A DNA stretch of 64,000 nt from Desulfocucumis sp964643075 (GCA_964643075.1 CAZXQO010000014.1:28290-92289), one strand, 5' to 3'; counted from the first letter of the stretch, positions 8,935-19,317 are shown. The notes: generated from the sequence alone by a model not told the origin. Numbers and translations are program-made.

Positions 8935-9152
8935 ATGGCAAGAAGAAAATTATTCAGATCAACCAGATACCGTATGATAGCCGGTGTATGTGGAGACCTG
9001 GCGGAATACATCGGCTGGGACCCTACATCCGTTTAATATATGTCTTGGTGTCTGTATTCTCAGCAGCTTTTCCCGGAATCCTTGTTTACATTATCGCATG
9101 GTTTATTATGCCGGAGGATTTTTCAAGGGGATCAAGAATAGACATCGATTAG
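8935..9152 (+). pseudogene. pspC: Frameshifted PspC-domain protein
   Basis: The ATG at 8935 (ribosome site AGGGAG) starts MARRKLFRSTRYRMIAGVCGDLAEYIGWDPTSV and then meets TAA at 9036. One base lower the frame continues RLIYVLVSVFSAAFPG...VYIIAWFIMP to a stop at 9152. The two parts make a complete small PspC domain: an N-terminal cytoplasmic motif plus one or two membrane helices. A single missing base near 9030 explains it, either a true mutation or a sequencing error. PspC proteins take part in envelope stress responses. It begins 32 bp after the MITE-like repeat. Confidence 0.8.
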
Positions 9153-9192
9153 GCTGTGAGATTTAAAGGGCCGCAAATGGGGGTTAAAAGAG

Positions 9193-12100
9193 TTAAGTGG
9201 CTTGGTTTGGTCCTTGATATATTTTTTTGACCCTTGACTCCAAAAATTGTTTTTCTTGAATTGAAAGATCTATGCAGGTGCATATAAAAACTAAAAGGCC
9301 TTTTTCCCAGCAATGTAAGCTGATTTCTTCCATGACACTGAAACCATCGACCCCGGGCATGGATATGTCCAGAATGAGAATATCCGGCCTTACACTCAGA
9401 GCCAGTTCAATACCTTTCCGGCCGTTTTCCGCCGCCAATATTTTATAGCCACGAGGTTCCAGTATTTCAGCAACATAATTCCTCACTACGGAGTCATCAT
9501 CAACCACCAAAACAGTAGGATTGTTGCCCAACCACTGGTAGCTGATACTATCCAGATTATCAACCAAAACTGATTTAGTCAGAGGCTTCGGCAGATAAGT
9601 AACTACATTCCTGGGGCAGCTACAGCCGTCGCAATTTCCCTGTTGTGGACATTTTATTGCACATTCCGGCTGCGACGCCATAAAAGAGTCCTTCCCGGTA
9701 GCCATAGGCAGGGTAAAAGTAAATGTTGCCCCCTGCCCCAAATCACTCTCTACGTAAATCCTGCCGCCATGCAGTTGAATCATTCTTTTGGTAATAGCCA
9801 GGCCCAGACCTGTACCTGAGTATGATTCCGCAGCAGAAATAACATTCTTGGCCTGGATAAACTCTTCAAATATTGATTCATGGTACTCCGGGGGAATTCC
9901 GATACCGGTGTCAGAAACCCACAAAATGAGCTGGTTTTTGTTTTCTCTTACCCCGATTGTTATCTGGCCGCCCTGGGGGGTAAATTTGACCGCATTTGTC
10001 AATAGGTTTAAGAATATTTGTTTTAATCTTACCGGATCAGCATAAACCGAATAGCAATTAAGGGTAACCATATTCGTTAGCTGCAGGTTTTTCAAGCCCG
10101 CCTCGGTACTGACAATGGATATGGCCTCCTCCAGAAGGATGGAAGGATCGATATTCCTTAAATTTAGTTCAATTTTGCCAATTTCCAATCTTGAAAGGTC
10201 CAGTAAATCGTTAATTAGATTCAGCAGGTGATGCCCGCTGTTATATATTTCACGTATATATTTTTCCTGCTGCTGGGTTAATCCACCCACTACCCTGTCC
10301 AGCAATACATCGGAAAAACTTATCACAGCGTTTAAAGGCGCCCTCAGTTCATGTGACAATGTTGCGAAATATTTAGTTTTATTTTCACCTAACCTTTCAA
10401 GTTCTTCGTTCTTATTTTCAAGTTGCTTGGTGACATCCTGAAGTTCTTCGGCCTGGGTTCGCAATTCCTCGGTTTGGTACTGTAATTCTTCAGACTGGGA
10501 CATTAACTCCTCGCTCTGGGTGGTTAGTTCTTCATTTTGTTGAGCCAGCAGCTCGTTGGCTCCCTGGAGACGGATGGATAAATCATGGGTCCGCTTGTAA
10601 GACAGCGCATTGTTAATGGCTACACCTACTAAAGCGCCAATAGTTTTCAATTCACTGGCAACGCGCTCATCAAATCTATGTAGGGACGCCAGACTCATCA
10701 CGCCCATTATTTCCGAACCGAATAGCAGTGGCACTTCTATAATGCTGGCCGGCATTATGCTTCCACCCAACCAGTTGACTGTATAACGGGTGTCTTCGGA
10801 CAGATCTGTTATAACCTGGACCTGACGGGTTGTGGCAGCAAGGCTTTCCAGTCCTTCTCCCAGTTTAATTGGTTCTCTTTGCTCCATTAAATGCTGCCCC
10901 GGGCAATATAAGGCTTTACGGATCAACGCTTCTTGCTCCGCATCAAGCAAAAAAATTGCTCCCACCTTAAAGTCATATGACCTGCATACCGTATCTAATC
11001 CTTTTGCCAGCAGTTCATCAATATCAAAAGTGGAAACCAGTGCCTTAAGAACATCCTGTTCATATTTTTGCATTCTAAAATGATGTCCCAGTTCATCAGA
11101 CATTGCATTTAAAGCTTGTCCCAGAACCCCAATTTCATCGTTTGTTTGGACTGTTACACGTCTGTAAAAATCACCCGAGGCAATAGCTTTAGCCACACCG
11201 GCCATGGCGGTTACGGGTCTTATAACAAGACTCAGCAAAGCATAAAGCAAACCTAAAACTAATACTACTACCAAAAGGCTCGTTACAAGCGATTTATACA
11301 ATTGGACTTTAAGGGGACCAAATATCTCTGTTGTTTCTTGCCGGACAATTAAACCCCAGCGCACTTTAGATATATAGCGGTAGACAGCAATCGTTTCCTT
11401 TTCGTTGTAGTCGGTTCCCCGCCATATACCTTCTTCGCCCCTGGCAACCATCATAGAAGGTTCGGTTTTTAAAATATACTTAAGGGCGCTTCCGGGCCTT
11501 CCGCGCAAATCGGTAATGACCGTTTTTTGCTGGGTCGTAAGAATAACCTCGCCGGTTTCACCAAGATTAAATCTGCTTTCCAGTAAAGGCTGTATAACAG
11601 AACCAATATCGATACGATATACCAGAACACCGGCATATTCGGGATTATCTGCATATCCAGCTTTTCCCGCTGCTACTGGAACAGAAAAAGCAATGCATGG
11701 TTTTTTTGTGGATGGAGACAGATAGGCATCCTGAAAATAAATTTTTCCTGTTCTTAATGGCTCGTTAATTATATCGTCAACAGGTCGATTTGAATTTTTA
11801 CGGTTAGAATCGGTGGAGACCAAAATATGACCGGCTTTGTTTACAAAATAAATTTCGTCGTAAATGCCGTATTGAGCGCTGACCGCCTGCCAGTAGCGCC
11901 CCAAATCATCAGCAGCCTGCACGGAGTTGCTGTCTTTGTTAATTATTTTACTGGCGCATTCCCTCACCATCGGATTTTGTGCCATGGCAGAGACTTCGTT
12001 TTCCCTATTGTCAAGCCAACGGGTAATATCATTTTTCAATATATCAGCTATAGTTGAAAAATTTTGTGTGATTTGTTCATTGCTCCGATTTGTTTCATGC

Positions 12101-12255
12101 CAATAATTAAGATATAGATTCTGTGCTCCTAGTAAAAGTAATGCCATTAATGTAACCGCCAGCAGCTTAAACCGGAGGTTGTTTCTCAGAAAAGTGGGCA
12201 TGTATTGATATAGCCGATTTAACATTGGTGTCAGAAATTCCTTTCTTTGAATCAT
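9193..12255 (-). CDS. Hybrid sensor histidine kinase (Cache-HAMP-GAF-HisKA-HATPase-REC)
   Basis: A 1,020-residue membrane kinase. A helix (about 28-50) is followed by an extracellular Cache-type domain, a second helix (about 322-345), HAMP, GAF (about 400-550), a heptad-like coiled coil of repeated SEEL/TEEL units (565-625), HisKA with His635 in LSHELRAPLN, HATPase with DTGIGIP and SGTGLGLA, and a C-terminal receiver (about 913-1015). Between HATPase and receiver is a cysteine cluster (Cys865, 869, 875, 878, 880). The start is uncertain: a second Met (residue 11) is possible. It lies 11 bp downstream of another kinase gene in the same operon. Ligand and output are unknown. Confidence 0.88.
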   Translation of the reverse strand: MIQRKEFLTPMLNRLYQYMPTFLRNNLRFKLLAVTLMALLLLGAQNLYLNYWHETNRSNEQITQNFSTIADILKNDITRWLDNRENEVSAMAQNPMVRECASKIINKDSNSVQAADDLGRYWQAVSAQYGIYDEIYFVNKAGHILVSTDSNRKNSNRPVDDIINEPLRTGKIYFQDAYLSPSTKKPCIAFSVPVAAGKAGYADNPEYAGVLVYRIDIGSVIQPLLESRFNLGETGEVILTTQQKTVITDLRGRPGSALKYILKTEPSMMVARGEEGIWRGTDYNEKETIAVYRYISKVRWGLIVRQETTEIFGPLKVQLYKSLVTSLLVVVLVLGLLYALLSLVIRPVTAMAGVAKAIASGDFYRRVTVQTNDEIGVLGQALNAMSDELGHHFRMQKYEQDVLKALVSTFDIDELLAKGLDTVCRSYDFKVGAIFLLDAEQEALIRKALYCPGQHLMEQREPIKLGEGLESLAATTRQVQVITDLSEDTRYTVNWLGGSIMPASIIEVPLLFGSEIMGVMSLASLHRFDERVASELKTIGALVGVAINNALSYKRTHDLSIRLQGANELLAQQNEELTTQSEELMSQSEELQYQTEELRTQAEELQDVTKQLENKNEELERLGENKTKYFATLSHELRAPLNAVISFSDVLLDRVVGGLTQQQEKYIREIYNSGHHLLNLINDLLDLSRLEIGKIELNLRNIDPSILLEEAISIVSTEAGLKNLQLTNMVTLNCYSVYADPVRLKQIFLNLLTNAVKFTPQGGQITIGVRENKNQLILWVSDTGIGIPPEYHESIFEEFIQAKNVISAAESYSGTGLGLAITKRMIQLHGGRIYVESDLGQGATFTFTLPMATGKDSFMASQPECAIKCPQQGNCDGCSCPRNVVTYLPKPLTKSVLVDNLDSISYQWLGNNPTVLVVDDDSVVRNYVAEILEPRGYKILAAENGRKGIELALSVRPDILILDISMPGVDGFSVMEEISLHCWEKGLLVFICTCIDLSIQEKQFLESRVKKIYQGPNQAT

Positions 12256-12266
12256 CTTCTTTACAA

Positions 12267-13787
12267 TTATACCGGTAGAAAAATGGAAAAAGTTGTCCCC
12301 CTGCCCACCTGACTTTGGACTTCAATCCTACCCTTGTGCTGTTCCACTAAAGAAAAGGAAATACTTAACCCCAAACCCGTCCCCTTAGACTTCGTGGAAA
12401 AAAAAGGGACACCTATATTATCGATTTTATCAGGATGTATTCCGGGTCCTGTATCGCAGATATCCATACGAATTTCATTGTTTCCGGCAAGGAAACTTGT
12501 TTTAATGACTATGTTTCCCTGGCTTTCCATGGCTTCCAGGGCATTTTGCACTAAATTCAAGATAATCTGTTTTATCTGGTTAGGGTCCATCATTCCCCGG
12601 GGAACGTCGTCACCGGTATTGATGCTTAACGATATATTTTTCAAGAAGGCCTGGGGCTCTATGATTGGGGATATTTCCTGAATAATGTCGTTAATACTAA
12701 CCATTTTAAACTCCGGAAGTTTGGGCCTGGCCAGTTGTAAAAAATCTTGGATGACCTGATTCATCCGGTTGGTCTCGTTAACCATCACTTGTAAAAAATC
12801 ATCGGGGATTGGAGCTTTAGGTCTGCTTGATAACAGCTGGGCCAAACCCTTAATGGAAGTCAACGGATTTTTTAGTTCATGGGCCATACCAGCCGCCATT
12901 TGGCCGATTATAGCTAACTTCTCGCGTTCCTTTAACAATTGTTCATTATTCCTATGTTCTGTCACATCTTCGAAAACAGCTACCATACCTATCTTATCGC
13001 CCTTGAAATTATATATTATATCGGTATTCAATTCTAGAATCCTGAATCCATCGTTTCCAGGAATTTTTACTTCATACATGTGGATTCTTTCTTTATTTTC
13101 TAAAGTCTTCTTCAATAAGTCAGTATTAAGTAAACGAGGGAATACATCATAAAAATATTTTTCAACTACATCATCCTTTTGTACACAGAGCAAATCCTCA
13201 GCCCTTCGGTTGATTATTTTCACATTAAGGTTTGTATCTACAGCTATAACACCAGCAGACATGCAGTGCAATATTGATTCGGCACTAACTTGCAACTCTT
13301 CGTAGGCATTCTTCAATGATTCAACTTCTGTCTCATTGTCCTTTACCAGTTTAAGTTTAGTTAGGGCCTTTTCCACCACATGTTTAAGAGAACTGTATTT
13401 CAAGGGCTTTTTTATGTAATCCATGGCGCCTTGTTTTAATGTGGCGGTTGCAACTTCTTCGCTGCCATAAGACGTCATAATAATTACCCCAATACCGGGA
13501 TACTTGGATTTTATCCTGATCAACAACTCTAACCCGTTTTCACCTGGCATTACAACATCAAGAAGAATCAGGTCAGGTGCTTCATTTTCCACAAGCACCC
13601 ACGCACTATTAGCATCAGAAGCTATAAAAATTTTATAACCTTCCTTTTCTAAGTATAGCTTGGCCGTTTCAAGATGAATTTGCATATCATCAACAATTAA
13701 AATTTTCCATTTTCCGCTTATTTTATTGTTTTCTTTACACATTATGCTTTCTTTTCCGCAAACATGGCTCAGGCTAACGTTAACCAT
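12267..13787 (-). CDS. Receiver-PAS-histidine kinase
   Basis: A 506-residue soluble protein. The N-terminal receiver has the phosphoacceptor Asp77 in LILLDVVMPGENG and KKP near 127. A PAS domain (about 165-275) is followed by HisKA with His303 in MAHELKNPLTS and an HATPase (DICDTGPGI, GTGLGLSIS). Receiver-first kinases of this kind often work in phosphorelays; the HisKA resembles NtrB and sporulation kinases. The ATG at 13787 is chosen because GAGGTG lies 9 bp upstream. It is the promoter-proximal gene of a two-kinase operon. No cognate regulator is adjacent, so a distant partner is likely. Confidence 0.87.
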   Translation of the reverse strand: MVNVSLSHVCGKESIMCKENNKISGKWKILIVDDMQIHLETAKLYLEKEGYKIFIASDANSAWVLVENEAPDLILLDVVMPGENGLELLIRIKSKYPGIGVIIMTSYGSEEVATATLKQGAMDYIKKPLKYSSLKHVVEKALTKLKLVKDNETEVESLKNAYEELQVSAESILHCMSAGVIAVDTNLNVKIINRRAEDLLCVQKDDVVEKYFYDVFPRLLNTDLLKKTLENKERIHMYEVKIPGNDGFRILELNTDIIYNFKGDKIGMVAVFEDVTEHRNNEQLLKEREKLAIIGQMAAGMAHELKNPLTSIKGLAQLLSSRPKAPIPDDFLQVMVNETNRMNQVIQDFLQLARPKLPEFKMVSINDIIQEISPIIEPQAFLKNISLSINTGDDVPRGMMDPNQIKQIILNLVQNALEAMESQGNIVIKTSFLAGNNEIRMDICDTGPGIHPDKIDNIGVPFFSTKSKGTGLGLSISFSLVEQHKGRIEVQSQVGRGTTFSIFLPV

Positions 13788-14333
13788 CTCTATCAACACC
13801 TCGTAATAATACTCTTTATTTGGGTTATTCTTATAAAAGCTGTTAATAATATTTGTACATTACATTGTTCATTAAAAATTCTATATTTTCCTAATAAATC
13901 CTTTGGTTATTTATTAAAGAATGTGTAATTATTTGTCACACTCTCCTTAATTAGGTTAGAAAAACCATGTTCTTCTTGTGAAATATTTCAAGGATACCAA
14001 ATAATACCCTCACATTATTAAATTCATCTCCGTATTCAAATACAGGGGTTGATTAATAATGATCAAATCATTACTGTTGGTCCAGCTAATACAAACTATT
14101 GATCAAAATGTACAGAATAAATTTCAAAAGAATACGGAGAAGAATTTCGTTTTGGCTCCTAAATATATTCATGGAGTTCAGAAGGCTGAATGCTCTACAG
14201 ATATCATCATATTCAACGATGGCTTCAATATCAGACCGGGGCAATTGCTGGATCGGTCAATTTAATTCCTTTCATGAGGTAACATGTACTTGTTCAATAA
14301 ACCCTGCCAAATAATTTGCAGGGTTTATTGATC
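13788..14333. other. Intergenic region with a 12-bp palindrome
   Basis: About 545 bp with no convincing gene; short frames near 14059 lack ribosome sites and family resemblance. AATAAACCCTGC (14297-14308) and GCAGGGTTTATT (14319-14330) are perfect inverted arms separated by 10 bp. There is no T run, so this is either a protein site or a weak structure. The upstream AT-rich part presumably holds the kinase-operon promoter. Confidence 0.45.
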
Positions 14334-14361
14334 TGGAAAAAGAAACCGCCCGGAAGGGCGG
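14334..14361 (-). terminator. Terminator of the aminotransferase-reductase gene
   Basis: Read on the minus strand: CCGCCC-TTCC-GGGCGG followed by TTTCTTTTT. Lies 20 bp past the stop at 14381. Confidence 0.85.
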
Positions 14362-14380
14362 CCTCGCATCAATTGTCATT

Positions 14381-17020
14381 TCATATTAAAGATCCGTATT
14401 TTAGGAGGGGGTCTTTTTGCGAACGGGATTTTGCCACCTGCCGCCACTCTTCCTCACTCAGGGGAAGATCGAAACTCCTAAGTTGCGCAAGCTCAAAACC
14501 ATGCTTAATGGACAGTTGTCTTAGGTACATCATGTTGTCAAGGGACAGGTTAGCTCCCAGACTCATGTCGGTGTAGTGGTGCTCCAGCGCCAGCATCATT
14601 GTTTCAGCCATGCAGGCGTAGGCCAGTCCCTGCTCAAAGCCGAAATCCCAACCAAGAGATGGGCGGCCGGGCACCTCCACCACCCCTCCGTCAATCACAA
14701 GTACGTCCGGCCTTATTCGCCGCATGGAGGGGCGAACGTTGGATGGCTTGGAGATATCGCAGATAATTGCCCCCTGCGCCACCCACATAGGATTGATCAG
14801 GTCATCAACGCTGCTGGTGGCGGTAATTACCACCCGGGTCTGGGGAAGTGCCTGGGCAAGATCGGTAGTGATTACAAGCAGTCCTTCCTTCTCCAGTTCC
14901 CCGGCCACCGGCAACCACCCCTCCAACGGGGTATCAAGAGACGGAAGATTCATATTCAAAAGGCGTGTGCCCATGCTGGAGGGGGCCGGGGTCCAGCCGA
15001 GTTGGGCTTGTCTGGCCAGGTGCAGGCATATGTCGGCGCCCACCCGGCGGAGGCGGCGTGAACTTGCCTGAGGGTGGCGGAAATTTCCCACAAGTATTAT
15101 ACGCTGCATTTCTTCCGACAGAAGTATAGCCAGGGTTCGTCCGATGGACCCGGTGGCGCCGATAATGGCGGCGGAATTTTCACCAAGATCCATAGAAAAC
15201 CGCCGGGCGGCCAGTTTAACCGCTTCCACTCCCGCCACTACCGTGTAGCTGTTTCCTGTAGTAAGCGGAAGGAATTTTCCCTGAAGCAGCGTTCCGCTTC
15301 GGGATACCACTGATGTGTAGGCCCCCAGGCCCACCAAACGGGCTCCCCGCTTTATAGCTAACTCCAGCGCCTTTTCCAGTTCCTTGATAATCACTTCAGT
15401 TTTAAGCTCTATCATTTCCCTGGCGGTGTGGGGCAGAGTGATAAACTCGCCGTAGGCGCTGTATCCGGCTTTTGATATCACTGTTGTCCGGCCTATAACA
15501 AAGGGTTCCAGTATCCGGCTGCCTAGATCGGCCAATTTCTGAAGCTTGTCGGTGGGAATAGATTTGAGACTGTCGTCGAACTGGTAGTAGTTGTATAAAT
15601 CCAACGGGTGTATAAGAAATGCAAAACGGCCTTCCTTCGGGTCCGGGGAGGGCTGATACTGTTCCCATGGGTATATTTCCGCCCGGGGTTCCTGTTTGAT
15701 GGCCTGAACACTCAAGTCGAGGACCGGACGCATGATCTCCAGAGTATTGGCAGCATCCAGCACAGCCAGAACACTTTCCAGCGATTTAACCGCCAACAGA
15801 CATTCTTCCCAGGTTACGGTAAGCGCAGGTTCCACCCGGATGACCTTGTTGCCGTTTAATGTCGGCGCCACCCGTAAACCGTTCTCGTTTAACAGGTAAC
15901 TGGAGATAAGCGGAGTGAGATTGTCTTGTTCGGAAAGGACACTTAAAAAGCAACTGGGAAAATCGGATCTGGACATTTCAATTTCCAAGCCCAACATGTA
16001 TCCACGGCCACGCACACTTTTCAGAACCATGGGGAAACGCTGTTGCAGGAGTTCAAAGGCCTCCCGCAAACGCCGGCCATTGTTTTGCACATTCCGGATT
16101 ATTCCCCGGTTGTTCCTGGTTAAGATGTCCAGCACCTTCAGGCCGATCCGGCAGCCCAGTGTGTTAGCAGCAAAAGTTGAAGAGTGCCGTTCGCCGAAAT
16201 CTCTGGTGTAGGCAGCAGAGATGCTGATGCAGGCCCCAATGGGATAGATCCCCCCTCCCAGGGCTTTTGCCAGCAGCAACATGTCGGGGCACAGGTTTTC
16301 TTCCTCACAGGCCCAAAGCCTGCCCGTACGGCCAAGCCCTGTCTGAATTTCATCAAGTATAAACAGCACTCCATGACGCCGGCACAACTCCATGGCCCGG
16401 GTAAGGTAACCCGGATGCGGCACTACAATACCGCCTTCACCCTGGATAGGTTCCAATATGAAAGCAGCGTATAGAGAACCGTTGTTCTCCAGTTCTTCCT
16501 CCAAAGCCTCCAAGTCGTCATACGGTATAGTTTTAAAACCTCCCACCGGCGCGCCGAACGGAAGTTGGTAGTAATTATTACCGGTGGCCGAAAGAGCGCC
16601 GAGGGTTTTGCCATGAAAGCTGTTAGATGTGCTTAGAATGCCTATCCTTCCGGTGGCTGAACGGGCCATCTTTATGGCAGCCTCCACCGTCTCGGCCCCG
16701 CTGTTGGTAAAGGTAACATACTCCAAACCCTCCGGGGCCAGCTCAATCAAGCGCCGGGCCAGCTCTCCGGCTGCCTCCAGGGCGGACGGCTGGATAAAAC
16801 TCGGCTCCGCGCCGGCCCGGACCTCGTCCAGTACCTGCCATATTTCCGGGGGGTTGTACCCAAAGGGAAGTGCCCCGTAGGCAGCAATAAAATCAAGATA
16901 GCGGTTGCCATCGGAATCAAACAGGTAATGGCCTTCCCCCCGTACGTATGCTTTGTCCATGCGCACTTGATTCAGCAGTTCGCCCAGATGAGGATTGACG
17001 TACCGGGTAAAATTATGCAT
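14381..17020 (-). CDS. Class III aminotransferase fused to AAR-like acyl-thioester reductase
   Basis: 879 residues, two enzymes in one chain. Residues 1-430 are a class III PLP aminotransferase: FTNSGAETVEAAIK, Asp223 in ILDEIQTGLGR, PLP lysine Lys252 in LLLAKALGGG. Residues about 480-835 resemble cyanobacterial acyl-ACP reductase (AAR): LVGLGAYTSVV, LTTGNSYTVVAGVEA, the NAD(P)-binding GATGSIGR (621-628), VIDGGVVEVPG, and Cys803 in AYACMAETMMLALE, aligned with the AAR catalytic cysteine that forms the acyl-enzyme. The inferred reaction is acyl thioester to aldehyde to primary amine, analogous in logic to PigE-type fusions. A HTH regulator lies just upstream. The substrate is unknown and no alkane-forming oxygenase is nearby. 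Confidence 0.85.
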   Translation of the reverse strand: MHNFTRYVNPHLGELLNQVRMDKAYVRGEGHYLFDSDGNRYLDFIAAYGALPFGYNPPEIWQVLDEVRAGAEPSFIQPSALEAAGELARRLIELAPEGLEYVTFTNSGAETVEAAIKMARSATGRIGILSTSNSFHGKTLGALSATGNNYYQLPFGAPVGGFKTIPYDDLEALEEELENNGSLYAAFILEPIQGEGGIVVPHPGYLTRAMELCRRHGVLFILDEIQTGLGRTGRLWACEEENLCPDMLLLAKALGGGIYPIGACISISAAYTRDFGERHSSTFAANTLGCRIGLKVLDILTRNNRGIIRNVQNNGRRLREAFELLQQRFPMVLKSVRGRGYMLGLEIEMSRSDFPSCFLSVLSEQDNLTPLISSYLLNENGLRVAPTLNGNKVIRVEPALTVTWEECLLAVKSLESVLAVLDAANTLEIMRPVLDLSVQAIKQEPRAEIYPWEQYQPSPDPKEGRFAFLIHPLDLYNYYQFDDSLKSIPTDKLQKLADLGSRILEPFVIGRTTVISKAGYSAYGEFITLPHTAREMIELKTEVIIKELEKALELAIKRGARLVGLGAYTSVVSRSGTLLQGKFLPLTTGNSYTVVAGVEAVKLAARRFSMDLGENSAAIIGATGSIGRTLAILLSEEMQRIILVGNFRHPQASSRRLRRVGADICLHLARQAQLGWTPAPSSMGTRLLNMNLPSLDTPLEGWLPVAGELEKEGLLVITTDLAQALPQTRVVITATSSVDDLINPMWVAQGAIICDISKPSNVRPSMRRIRPDVLVIDGGVVEVPGRPSLGWDFGFEQGLAYACMAETMMLALEHHYTDMSLGANLSLDNMMYLRQLSIKHGFELAQLRSFDLPLSEEEWRQVAKSRSQKDPLLKYGSLI

Positions 17021-17144
17021 TAACGGATACCTCTTTATTTATTGATCTTCTATTCATTGCTCTTCTATAGTATATACAGGAAATTATTGTTCACATTCAG
17101 GCAACAGAAAAGTAGCTTTGGGGTGAAGCAAGGAGGGGACTTAA

Positions 17145-17675
17145 TCAGCAGGCCTTCTTAAGTTGAAGGATTAGTTGCTTCAATTGTTCGGGGTTAATCC
17201 AACGGTCCTGCTTGATAGGAGAAATTCCGATTTCCCAGCTGATTACCTTAGGTCCCAGTATATCTTCCACCAGTTTGATGCGCATATCCGAACCTATGAA
17301 GATAACGGTATCGTATCCCTTAACCTGGGAAACAAGGGCCATAAAGTGATTGATCAGATCGGCCCCGCTCATTTCTTCCACGTAGCGCAAGCGCTCCTGC
17401 TCGCTCATGAGCATTATGAAATCCACCCCGCCGGCCCGGGCTATTTCGATTAATTCCTGGGCATTGGCCAGCGGAAAACCTATTAGGGCCACCAGCGGCC
17501 CCTTACGAATTTCCCCAATGCACTCCAGGCGTGATATAAGGGTCCGATCGATCCCCACCTGGTCAGCCACTTCCTGCTGAGAGTGCCCCTCTTGCCGCAG
17601 TAGAAGTATCTGATCCACCATCCGGTGGATGCGATCCGTATTTATAACCTTGTCACCTATGCGAATAATATTCAT
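17145..17675 (-). CDS. HTH regulator upstream of the aminotransferase-reductase
   Basis: 176 residues. An N-terminal helix-turn-helix (GHSQQEVADQVGIDRTLISR, about 27-46) of XRE/sigma-like type is followed by a domain of about 120 residues of unclear family (LVALIGFPLANAQELIEIA, YDTVIFIGSDMRIKLVEDIL). The ATG at 17675 is preferred over a longer start because AAAGGAGAAAG lies directly before it. It is transcribed in the same direction as the fusion gene, about 125 bp upstream, and may control it. The C-terminal domain could bind an effector; I do not recognise it. Confidence 0.72.
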   Translation of the reverse strand: MNIIRIGDKVINTDRIHRMVDQILLLRQEGHSQQEVADQVGIDRTLISRLECIGEIRKGPLVALIGFPLANAQELIEIARAGGVDFIMLMSEQERLRYVEEMSGADLINHFMALVSQVKGYDTVIFIGSDMRIKLVEDILGPKVISWEIGISPIKQDRWINPEQLKQLILQLKKAC

Positions 17676-17883
17676 ATCTTTCTCCTTTGTATGCAAAGTT
17701 GTGCTCAGCAATATTTTACCAGCAATCCTTCACTGTAACAAGTAAATAGGTTGCAAACCATTCAGCAAAAAATTCCATATGGGCGACAGAATGTTGAATT
17801 ATGTAACGAAATCACTTTCATAAAATTTATGCTCCCGGAAAAACTAATTAGGGTTACTAATATAGAGCAAAGGAGATGAATTT

Positions 17884-18132
17884 TTGAGTCAACATATCCA
17901 TTGTATTGTAAGCGACTGCCATTACTACGCTCAGGGCAACCGATGCAATGCCAACGAAATCCTGGTATCTACCGACGATTTTGCAGCAAAGCAGCCGGAT
18001 AATGTGGACTGCACTATGGCAAAGCAGCTGACTCCTGTTAAAGCAGGTAACTGCATGGCAACAGCCTGCAAAACGTACGTTTCTAAAGGTTCTGGGAACA
18101 TCAGAACCGATAGTGTTCATAAGATGTCATAG
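17884..18132 (+). CDS. DUF1540 cysteine-rich small protein
   Basis: 82 residues with the DUF1540 pattern: CIVSDCHYYAQGNRCNANEI and a second, looser cysteine set (DCTMAK...CMATACKTY). It begins with TTG after AAAGGAGATG. DUF1540 proteins are small, probably metal-binding, and common in clostridia; their function is not known. It is a single-gene unit closed by a strong hairpin. Confidence 0.85.
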   Translation: MSQHIHCIVSDCHYYAQGNRCNANEILVSTDDFAAKQPDNVDCTMAKQLTPVKAGNCMATACKTYVSKGSGNIRTDSVHKMS

Positions 18133-18168
18133 AATTAAAGGCCCGGCTTTTGCCGGGCCTTTAATTCT
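18131..18168. terminator. 17-bp perfect hairpin after the DUF1540 gene
   Basis: AGAATTAAAGGCCCGGC, loop TTTT, and the exact inverse. It overlaps the stop codon. The A/T outer part of the stem supplies short U and A stretches, so it may act in both directions. Confidence 0.75.
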
Positions 18169-18253
18169 ATGAGTATTTACTTGGCTTTGGAAAGGTATAA
18201 ATACCGACAGATTTGAAAAAATATATAAAAAATATAAAGTGAGTGATGCCGGT

Positions 18254-19306
18254 GTGAAAAGAAAAAATATAATAATTCTTTCGGTTATTGCCTTATTGAT
18301 TGTGGCCCTTTCTTTTGGCTGCGGAAAAGCCCGAAAACCTTTCCAGAAGAGACCTGACGTGGGTGGGTTTGGCATGAACGATCCGGGAAACTTTGATTCT
18401 TTTCAGTCGCTGAAGACCCACGCCAATGTGCTTACCGAGTTTTATCCCCTCTGGTATCACGTTAACCCAGACGGTTCTTTAAAGGAAGAAGCTAACCCCG
18501 AGGCCACTTCCTTCGCCAGGAAAAACGGCATAAAAACTTTTCCTCTGGTAAATGTTGTCCCCAGCCAGGACGATGTCCTGCTGGATCCTGCAGCCATGAA
18601 CAACGCCATCACCAACATCGTCCGCGTGGTCAAGCAGAACAATTACGACGGGATTAACATTGACTTTGAATTCATTCCCACCACACAGCACATGGACTTT
18701 AGCGCTGACCGCGATAAAATGACAGTATTCATGGAAAAGTTAAACGGGCAGCTTAAGAAGATGGGTAAGGAAACCCATATGAGTGTGCTTCCTCACGTGG
18801 GTGTACCCTCAGAAATGTCGGGGGTGTACGATTACGGCGCTTTGTCTCCCTATGTAGACAAAGTGACCATCATGACCTACGACCACAGTCAGGCCGGCAG
18901 CCCCCCTGGCCCACTGGCCCCTTTTTCATGGGTTGAACAGAATATAAAAACCGCCATCAAGCAGGGATTCAAACCAAATCAGATATGTCTTGGTGTTGCA
19001 ACCTACGGTTACGACTGGCCAGCAAAACAACCCAACGGCTTTTCCGTGCCCACCAGGCAGATTACGGAACAGTCCAAGGTAAAGGGCTATAATATCAAAT
19101 GGAGCGATCAGTACCAGGAACCATATTACACCTACTCTGGTGAAGGAGGTCTGGAAAGGGAGGTCTGGTTTGAAAACGCGGCTACCCTCCAGACCAAAAT
19201 AGATTTGGTTAAAAAATATAAATTGAGCGGGATTTGCATCTGGCGCCTTGGTTTTGAAGATGAGCAATTCTGGAAGGTTATAGAAAAGAATTGGGGTAAA
19301 AAATAA
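18254..19306 (+). CDS. GH18-family lipoprotein glycosidase
   Basis: About 350 residues. The signal peptide KRKNIIILSVIALLIVALSFG leads to a lipobox cysteine (SFGC), so it should be anchored outside the membrane. The rest is a glycoside hydrolase 18 barrel with the catalytic strand YDGINIDFEF, a DxxxDxE-type match, plus VTIMTYDH and ICIWRLG strands. Such proteins in spore formers resemble spore-peptidoglycan or chitin-type N-acetylglucosaminidases (YaaH/YdhD kind), without LysM repeats here. A GTG at 18254 with GAGTGATG upstream is preferred to the GTG at 18239. The true substrate is not shown. Confidence 0.85.
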   Translation: MKRKNIIILSVIALLIVALSFGCGKARKPFQKRPDVGGFGMNDPGNFDSFQSLKTHANVLTEFYPLWYHVNPDGSLKEEANPEATSFARKNGIKTFPLVNVVPSQDDVLLDPAAMNNAITNIVRVVKQNNYDGINIDFEFIPTTQHMDFSADRDKMTVFMEKLNGQLKKMGKETHMSVLPHVGVPSEMSGVYDYGALSPYVDKVTIMTYDHSQAGSPPGPLAPFSWVEQNIKTAIKQGFKPNQICLGVATYGYDWPAKQPNGFSVPTRQITEQSKVKGYNIKWSDQYQEPYYTYSGEGGLEREVWFENAATLQTKIDLVKKYKLSGICIWRLGFEDEQFWKVIEKNWGKK

Positions 19307-19317
19307 AATTCGTTATA